Shown piece by piece: positions 7,607 through 12,184 of a DNA stretch of 18,138 nt. The notes under the pieces were generated by a model, which was given only the letters and a program-made list of their open reading frames with translations, was not told where the DNA came from and searched no databases. Source of the stretch: Candidatus Heimdallarchaeota archaeon AB_125 (GTDB lineage Archaea; Asgardarchaeota; Heimdallarchaeia; Heimdallarchaeales; Heimdallarchaeaceae). The stretch spans positions 1-18,138 of the forward strand of contig MEHH01000021.1 of NCBI GenBank assembly GCA_001940755.1, written 5' to 3'. Position numbers and translations under genes: made by a program. Every line of letters starts with the position of its first letter. The stretch's first letter is position 1.

Positions 7607-7631
7607 GATTATATAGATTTTATGTATAATC
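7607..7631 (+). repeat. Inverted repeat after the dehydrogenase gene
   Basis: GATTATA (7607-7613) and TATAATC (7625-7631) form a perfect 7-bp stem with an 11-nt T-rich loop. It lies between the operon's end and the TATA box of the next gene, so it could be a terminator-like structure or an operator. Confidence 0.35.
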
Positions 7632-7639
7632 TTTAAATA
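7632..7639 (+). promoter_or_regulatory. TATA box of the small membrane-protein gene
   Basis: TTTAAATA, a near-consensus archaeal TATA element. The expected start near 7662 gives a leader of about 24 nt that contains the ribosome-binding site AAAGGTG (7674-7680), 5 nt before the ATG. Confidence 0.6.
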
Positions 7640-7685
7640 TACATATAGATAAACTAAATCTACTGAAATAATAAAAGGTGTAAAA

Positions 7686-8078
7686 ATGGGCAAAATTGGA
7701 AAACTTATAGGAAGTCTAATATTCCTAGGTCTTTTTGGATCTTGGTTTACATTCACAATTTGGGGAATAGTCACTTGGGACAGTCCCACATTAGTGAGTC
7801 AAATAGCAACTCTTGCACTCTTCTATGTTCCTCTTTTCATTGGAATTTTCATTCTCTTTATCATTGGATTAATAATTACAGGTGCTACTGGAAAGAAGAA
7901 AGACAAGAAGAAAGATGAAGAAACAGACTGGATGAAGAAAATTGGTGGCTTCTTTGCTAAAGAAGCTAAATCTGATACTACTTTTGATGGAAAGGATATA
8001 GAAGCAATGATTCCTAAAGATGTTATTGAAAAAATCTCTAAATTCATCAAAGAGAAATCTGAAGAAGCTGAAAAATAG
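7686..8078 (+). CDS. Small two-helix membrane protein of unknown function
   Basis: 130 residues. Two hydrophobic segments at about 8-30 and 42-68 are joined by a short loop (TWDSPTL). A lysine-rich run (KKKDKKKDEE, 70-79) and a charged, probably helical tail of about 50 residues follow. By the positive-inside rule the basic tail, and so also the short N-terminus, should face the cytoplasm. No catalytic motif or recognised family. The ATG has a good ribosome-binding site (AAAGGTG) and its own TATA box, and the gene sits 58 bp before a helicase gene that has its own promoter, so it is likely monocistronic. It could be a membrane scaffold or regulator; no function is assigned. Confidence 0.75.
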   Translation: MGKIGKLIGSLIFLGLFGSWFTFTIWGIVTWDSPTLVSQIATLALFYVPLFIGIFILFIIGLIITGATGKKKDKKKDEETDWMKKIGGFFAKEAKSDTTFDGKDIEAMIPKDVIEKISKFIKEKSEEAEK

Positions 8079-8101
8079 AGTTAACGAAGTTTTAGAAATT
8101 C

Positions 8102-8109
8102 TTTAAAAT
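8102..8109 (+). promoter_or_regulatory. TATA box giving a near-leaderless helicase mRNA
   Basis: TTTAAAAT centred about 31 nt before the ATG at 8137. The expected transcription start (about 8131-8133) leaves only a few untranslated bases. No Shine-Dalgarno is present, in keeping with leaderless translation. Confidence 0.5.
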
Positions 8110-8136
8110 GGTAGAGTTCATCTATCTTGAATAGGG

Positions 8137-9735
8137 ATGAACTTACCAGAAGAGTTTGAAGAAAAACTAGAGAACCTAACAATTGAGAAAAGAGATTATC
8201 AGCTATCAGCAGTTGATGAGATAATTGATGTTCTGCCTGATAGGTCTATACTACTAAACTACCCTTACGGAACAGGTAAAACAATTATCGCTCTCTTATC
8301 ATTTTTAGCAGTTAAAATACAGAAAGAGAATGCTAAATTTATTTTCACATCTGCCCGTGAGGCAGCAGGATTACGTTGTCGTCAAGCTCTGGAAATGGGT
8401 AAAAAGTTTGGTTATATTGAGAATCTAGGTTATCTTTATGATCCAACCGGTAAAGGATTAAGTCTTAGACAAAAAAGCAAAATGTATGAAGCTTCGACTG
8501 TTATATTTTCTCCTATTACAGCGCTTATGAATGATTATTTTGAAATCAAAACTAAGTTGAAGATTAATATTCTAGAAAATATCGATATTTGTGTAATTGA
8601 TGAAGCTACAGATGTTCTAGCTAGAGATATGTCTGGGTTTAGATTAAGTAAATATTTCGAAATGTTATTTAAATTAAGGGAGAAGGGGAATGCTTTTCCA
8701 ATTCTTGGATTAACTGGAACAAGAGATGGACAAAAAGCTAATGCTATCTTGCGTCTATTAGGAAAAGAAACAATGATGATGCAAAGACTAGATCTTTCAC
8801 CATATGAAACAGTTACTAAGATTCACAATATACGAAGAGAAGATTACATTAAAATTGATAAAGAAATTTCAACACAGCTAACTAAACCAATAGAAACTAT
8901 TCAAAAGATACTTGATGAAAAACTCTCTCGCTTGGAAATCATTAAATTATCTTATAGCGGAGCTTTAGAGAGGTTAGAGAGATTAAGTAATTTTCCAGCA
9001 AAACTTGGTAAGTATGAAGTAAAGGATGCTGAAGCAAAGAGTAATTTGATTGTAGCTTTTAGAAGGCTTTTCAAATTTAGTCATGCAAGATTGTTGCTTC
9101 TAGAATCAACCCCAGGAGAATTTTTGAAGTACATCGAAAAAGATGATAACAAGGAAATCTTTCGGAATATTCTAGAACCAAGTAAGGAACTAATAACCTA
9201 TAGAGTAGACTTACCAAAATATGAAAATCCTGAAAAAAAAGTTACTCGCGCTTTAGTTCAACCTAAGATATATACAGCTATTGATATCATCCATGAACAT
9301 CTATTTAGAGGAGCAAAAGTTCTAGTTTTTACTAGATATATTGCACTTGGAAATTATCTTGCTAGACTACTTAATAACCTAGGATTTCCTGAAGTGAAAT
9401 ATCTTTCAGGACAAAGTACAGAAGATACTCGTCGAATTGTTCTCAAAAATTTCGATGAAGGTAATGTCAATGTATTAATCTTCACACCTTTAGGTGGAAG
9501 AGGTCTTAATCTTGAAGCAGCTGATGTTGTCATTCATTTAGATATTACAACCAATATTGACGATATGATACAGAGAAGAGAAAGAGCAAGAGGTTGTATG
9601 GAATACGTGCTTGTTCTGGAAGAGACTAGTGAAGAAGGAAAGATTAAGGGGTACAAAAAACTAATTGGACAAGATGATGATGAAGAGGAAGAAGAAAATG
9701 CAACTGAAGAAAAAGAAGAATCTTCTGAAGAATAG
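8137..9735 (+). CDS. Superfamily 2 DEAD/DEAH-type helicase with a large inter-lobe insert
   Basis: 532-residue ATP-dependent nucleic-acid motor. Motifs in order: RDYQ (19-22), Walker A YPYGTGKT (42-49), Walker B VIDEAT (153-158, a DEAT box), motif III LTGT (192-195), motif IV VLVFTRY (395-401), motif V GGRGLNLEAADVVI (453-466) and motif VI QRRERARG (479-486). Between the RecA lobes, residues about 225-370 form a charged, helical insert in the place where Hef/FANCM/RIG-I-type helicases carry theirs. No nuclease, HhH or zinc domain follows. The protein ends in a very acidic tail (512-532) rich in D and E. An in-frame TGA nine bases upstream fixes the start near 8137. DNA repair or remodelling is likely but an RNA role is not excluded. 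The resemblance to the Hef helicase half is structural reasoning, not a confirmed match. Confidence 0.88.
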   Translation: MNLPEEFEEKLENLTIEKRDYQLSAVDEIIDVLPDRSILLNYPYGTGKTIIALLSFLAVKIQKENAKFIFTSAREAAGLRCRQALEMGKKFGYIENLGYLYDPTGKGLSLRQKSKMYEASTVIFSPITALMNDYFEIKTKLKINILENIDICVIDEATDVLARDMSGFRLSKYFEMLFKLREKGNAFPILGLTGTRDGQKANAILRLLGKETMMMQRLDLSPYETVTKIHNIRREDYIKIDKEISTQLTKPIETIQKILDEKLSRLEIIKLSYSGALERLERLSNFPAKLGKYEVKDAEAKSNLIVAFRRLFKFSHARLLLLESTPGEFLKYIEKDDNKEIFRNILEPSKELITYRVDLPKYENPEKKVTRALVQPKIYTAIDIIHEHLFRGAKVLVFTRYIALGNYLARLLNNLGFPEVKYLSGQSTEDTRRIVLKNFDEGNVNVLIFTPLGGRGLNLEAADVVIHLDITTNIDDMIQRRERARGCMEYVLVLEETSEEGKIKGYKKLIGQDDDEEEEENATEEKEESSEE

Positions 9736-9813
9736 CACTTTTTCCAATTATAAATTATAGGAGTAGAAGAGAACACCCCCTCCCATTTTGGTTTGCTTAA
9801 TGTAAGATCATCA

Positions 9814-9825
9814 GCGATTAATCGC
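9814..9825. repeat. 12-bp perfect palindrome between convergent genes
   Basis: GCGATTAATCGC, followed by GTCCGCG. CG-rich words are rare in this AT-rich window. It lies after the helicase stop and before the GNAT-like gene's 3' end, so it is not an obvious promoter operator. It may be a 3' structure or a protein-binding site. Confidence 0.45.
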
Positions 9826-9836
9826 GTCCGCGTAAT

Positions 9837-10808
9837 TCATTTGAGATATTTCTCAAATAGGGAAGCACTAGGTTGTCCATACTTAAAGTTAAGTTCATCA
9901 AAGTGTTCCCTGAGTTTCAAGCGACCTCTATATAGCCAAATGAAGAATGTATCAATACTCTGTTCTTTTCCAATTTCTTTCACTTTTACTGCAAGATTCT
10001 TCAAATACTCAGTTTCTGTAACATAAGTAAAAGCTAAGTTGGCTGTATTCAGTTTGATTTCATTTCTGTAGATGAGTGTTGTACCGACGATTTTCCCATG
10101 TTCTTCAATGACTAAATGAGCTACTATGTTCTCACTTTCATTTTCAAGATCTTTAACAAGATTTTCTAGTCTCTCATCGGAGAGTTCATCATATTCTTTA
10201 ACAAGTGCAAGCCATTTCTCTAGATCGTTTTCTTTATCAAAGTTCCTTACTTCAGCTGTTTCCAGAGAAGCTTTAATTTCTATTCCATTTAGAATATACA
10301 CTATGTTATCAAAATCTTCAATATACTTGTAATCCCATTTGTGAGCTAAATCATAGTTATTTCCTGATAAAGCCGAGACATAGGTCTCAACAACTTCTAT
10401 ATCTTTCTTCTTTAAGACATCAAAAGCTCTCTCGAGAAGTAACTCGGTAGCTTCTTCATGATTAGGAAGGATAGAAGGGAAAACGAGACTAGCTCGTTTT
10501 CTTCCATCTTCTTTGGGCTCTATGACTTTCGAGGTGAGATAACCAACCATTTTTCCATCCTTGAAACAATAGTGACGAGTCTCAGGATCGAAGTCAGGTT
10601 TGGAATAAACTTCACGGAGTAATGTAGATGGAGTTTGGTGAGCAAAACTCCAGGTACTAGCCACCTCATAACCCACTTTCGCTTGTTCTTCCTCAAAACC
10701 CTTCTCGTAATTCGTAAGGGTATAGCCTTCCATAATCATAGCGAAGTAAAAGCCCTTATAAATTTTCTCATCTAGTGAGAATATCTTCCCTAAACAATAT
10801 CTGTTCAT
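9837..10808 (-). CDS. Tandem GNAT-like protein, acetyl-CoA motif degenerate
   Basis: 323 residues as the longest frame, with two GNAT-like halves: about 28-172 (HYCFKDGKMVGYL, then LLLERAFDVLKKKDIEVVETYV) and 186-323 (VAHLVIEEHGKIVGTTLIY, then a C-terminal helix and FDELNFKYG). The strand-turn-strand 'GKMVGY' and 'GKIVGT' are typical of GNAT acyltransferases. The pyrophosphate-binding R/Q-x-x-G-x-G/A loop is not visible in either half (PNHEEATELL and TETEYLKNLA occupy its place), so it may bind another ligand or be inactive. Start choice: M1 (10808) has no promoter or ribosome-binding site. M26 (10733), where the first domain begins, lies 25 nt from the centre of a good minus-strand TATA box, so a leaderless 298-residue protein is more likely. 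The substrate is unknown. Confidence 0.75.
   Translation of the reverse strand: MNRYCLGKIFSLDEKIYKGFYFAMIMEGYTLTNYEKGFEEEQAKVGYEVASTWSFAHQTPSTLLREVYSKPDFDPETRHYCFKDGKMVGYLTSKVIEPKEDGRKRASLVFPSILPNHEEATELLLERAFDVLKKKDIEVVETYVSALSGNNYDLAHKWDYKYIEDFDNIVYILNGIEIKASLETAEVRNFDKENDLEKWLALVKEYDELSDERLENLVKDLENESENIVAHLVIEEHGKIVGTTLIYRNEIKLNTANLAFTYVTETEYLKNLAVKVKEIGKEQSIDTFFIWLYRGRLKLREHFDELNFKYGQPSASLFEKYLK
9839..9858. terminator. Hairpin at the 3' end of the GNAT-like gene
   Basis: ATTTGAGA (9839-9846), loop TATT, TCTCAAAT (9851-9858): a perfect 8-bp stem covering the last codons of the minus-strand gene. It also lies downstream of the helicase gene on the plus strand. No long T-run follows on either strand, so a termination role is uncertain; it may protect a 3' end. 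Confidence 0.35.
10755..10762 (-). promoter_or_regulatory. TATA box inside the annotated 5' end of the GNAT-like gene
   Basis: TTTATAAG on the minus strand, preceded by the purine-rich, BRE-like GAGAAAA. Its centre is about 25 nt from the ATG at 10733, as expected for a leaderless transcript starting at that codon. Confidence 0.5.
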
Positions 10809-11026
10809 CTCTAGAATGGAGAACTAAACCTCATAGAGCACTTTTTCGCGGTAAAAAGCAAAAGATTGAGTAGCAAGATCTGAGAATGAGAAAAAGAGCA
10901 AAACTATTGTTTAAGCGCCTAATGGCAAAAATGAAAGGAGTTGCTTTAAAGATAAAAAATATTTTCCTTTATCAATTTACATTTCGAATGTAAGGAAATT
11001 ATTTTCCATTAAAGAGCTGTTGGGAA

Positions 11027-11054
11027 AATCTTTAGAAATTATTTTGTAAAGATT
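11027..11054. repeat. Inverted repeat with 8-bp arms upstream of the operon
   Basis: AATCTTTA (11027-11034) and TAAAGATT (11047-11054) are perfect reverse complements around a 12-nt loop that holds one copy of the 11-bp repeat GAAATTATTTT. It could be an operator or an RNA hairpin, if transcribed. Confidence 0.45.
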
Positions 11055-11104
11055 AAATAAACATTTTAGTTAATTATTTAATTTTAAGTGTGTTTAAAAA
11101 GCCC

Positions 11105-11155
11105 CAAATTTGAAAATACAAAGATTTCCAAATTTAAATTACAAATTTCAAATTT
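11105..11155. repeat. Cluster of four CAAATTT words
   Basis: CAAATTT occurs at 11105, 11129, 11142 and 11149. The outer part forms an inverted pair, AAATTTGAAA (11106-11115) and TTTCAAATTT (11146-11155). It ends about 20 bp before the likely TATA box of the nucleotidyltransferase/uvrA operon, so it is a reasonable site for a regulator, or for A-tract bending. Confidence 0.45.
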
Positions 11156-11176
11156 AATTAGACAATGACCTAAACA

Positions 11177-11184
11177 TTTATTAG
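11177..11184 (+). promoter_or_regulatory. Candidate TATA box of the nucleotidyltransferase/uvrA operon
   Basis: TTTATTAG, with the start expected near 11206 and a leader of about 22 nt. There is no clear Shine-Dalgarno before the ATG at 11228. The match to the archaeal consensus is moderate. Confidence 0.35.
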
Positions 11185-11227
11185 TGCTTTATGGAAACCC
11201 TCTGACTCGCTAAAGAGTTGTTAAGTT

Positions 11228-12184
11228 ATGTATAGCAAAGCAAGTAAGGAAAAGAAAGCGAGTATTAGAGCGCGTTATGAGAAAGCTCTTGGAGATTATG
11301 TAGAAAAGATTAAACACGATCCTTACGTTATAGCTGTGGTACTTGGAGGAAGTTTAGCCTATTATGATGTAGGTGAAGACTCAAACTTAGATACTATGAT
11401 TATTGTTAAAGACAACGCAGATTCAGCTACCCATAGAGTCTTTACAGAAGAAGGAATAACTATTGATTCTTTTGTAATGAAGAGAGATAGATTCAGAAGA
11501 CACCTTGAAGGAATTATTCAAGGAGGACAATATCACTCATTTTTCTCTAAAGCAAAAATACTGTATACAACAGATGATAGTTTAAGAGACTACATAAAAG
11601 ATTCTAATTACTTCGGGTCTAAAGATAGAGAAATACAGTTACTAAACTTTTATTCAGGAGCTTTTTATAGTATGTATAAAACTCGTAAGTTTCTTTATAT
11701 CGTTGGAGACGTTTATGGTAGTTATAGTTTCTATATGCAGATGGTTAGCTGTTTAGCTCAGATTGAAGTTACCTTAGAGGGAATCATTCCTTTAAGAGAA
11801 GTCATTCAACAAGCTTTGAAGCTGAATCCTACCGTTTTCAATAAAGTCTTCATTGAAGCTAGTGAGATGAAGAAAACTGAAGAGAACATGACTGAAATGA
11901 TCAAAGCTTGTGAGGAGTATCTAGATGAAAGAATGGAAATCGCATATAAACCAGTTCTTGACTACCTAGCTGATGTAGGAGAGTTCAGAACCCTACAAGA
12001 AATACGAGAGTATCTTGAGAGTAAATCTGGGCAAAGATTACCTTTTCTCAATCTTAGAGAGATAGTTAGAAGAGGATGGGTATTAGACTCTGTAGAAGAA
12101 AAACGGATAACTGATAGAAGTCAACCTCTTCTGCACGAACCTTCATTTCTCTATGATCCATCCATGGTGAAGGAGGAAGACTAG
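11228..12184 (+). CDS. Pol-beta-superfamily nucleotidyltransferase-like protein coupled to uvrA
   Basis: 318 residues. The nucleotidyltransferase core is recognised from VVLGGSLAYY (GGS at 40-42), a strand carrying NLDTMIIV (53-60) and a third strand with ITIDSFVM (D80). In the family pattern hG[GS]-x(9-13)-Dh[DE]h, the first catalytic aspartate is replaced here by N53 while D55 remains. Catalysis may therefore be altered or lost, unless another acid substitutes. The helical region about 115-245 resembles the C-terminal domain of kanamycin/streptomycin-type adenylyltransferases in general layout. Residues about 250-292 (FRTLQEIREYL, LREIVRRGWVL) look like a winged-helix-like end. A TAA immediately upstream (11222-11224) supports the ATG at 11228. 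The stop TAG shares its last base with the GTG start of uvrA, so the two are translated together and probably work together. Confidence 0.75.
   Translation: MYSKASKEKKASIRARYEKALGDYVEKIKHDPYVIAVVLGGSLAYYDVGEDSNLDTMIIVKDNADSATHRVFTEEGITIDSFVMKRDRFRRHLEGIIQGGQYHSFFSKAKILYTTDDSLRDYIKDSNYFGSKDREIQLLNFYSGAFYSMYKTRKFLYIVGDVYGSYSFYMQMVSCLAQIEVTLEGIIPLREVIQQALKLNPTVFNKVFIEASEMKKTEENMTEMIKACEEYLDERMEIAYKPVLDYLADVGEFRTLQEIREYLESKSGQRLPFLNLREIVRRGWVLDSVEEKRITDRSQPLLHEPSFLYDPSMVKEED
12171..12176 (+). promoter_or_regulatory. Ribosome-binding site setting the GTG start of uvrA
   Basis: AGGAGG inside the last codons of the upstream gene, 7 nt before GTG 12184. With the TAGTG stop/start overlap, this is a textbook translational-coupling arrangement. 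Confidence 0.8.

Larger units (their letters stand above)
10809..11227. other. 419-bp divergent intergenic region with repeats
   Basis: Separates the minus-strand GNAT-like gene from the nucleotidyltransferase/UvrA operon. It contains an 11-bp direct repeat GAAATTATTTT (10995-11005 and 11035-11045), a perfect 8-bp stem around the second copy (11027-11054), a cluster of four CAAATTT words (11105-11155), and a candidate plus-strand TATA box (11177-11184). A 35-codon frame at 10886-10993 (basic, starting MRKRAKLL) is open but has no ribosome-binding site or conserved feature, so I do not call it. No tRNA-like or CRISPR-like structure was seen. Confidence 0.6.

Noticed and set aside
8137..9735. 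Full Hef/XPF-type helicase-nuclease
   Set aside because: There is no ERKxxxD nuclease motif or HhH domain after the helicase lobes; the chain ends in an acidic tail.
9534..9776. Serine-rich minus-strand open frame over the helicase 3' end
   Set aside because: It is the antisense of the acidic helicase tail; Glu/Asp codons read backwards give Ser/Phe runs.
10886..10993. Small 35-codon basic frame in the 419-bp spacer
   Set aside because: No ribosome-binding site or recognisable motif, and chance frames of this length are common.
10809..11227. CRISPR array or structural RNA gene
   Set aside because: The repeats are short, irregularly spaced and AT-rich, with no regular repeat-spacer pattern and no tRNA or rRNA signature.
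11228..12184. Aminoglycoside adenylyltransferase resistance gene
   Set aside because: Only the general nucleotidyltransferase fold is recognisable and one catalytic Asp is Asn; coupling to uvrA gives no support for a specific drug target.
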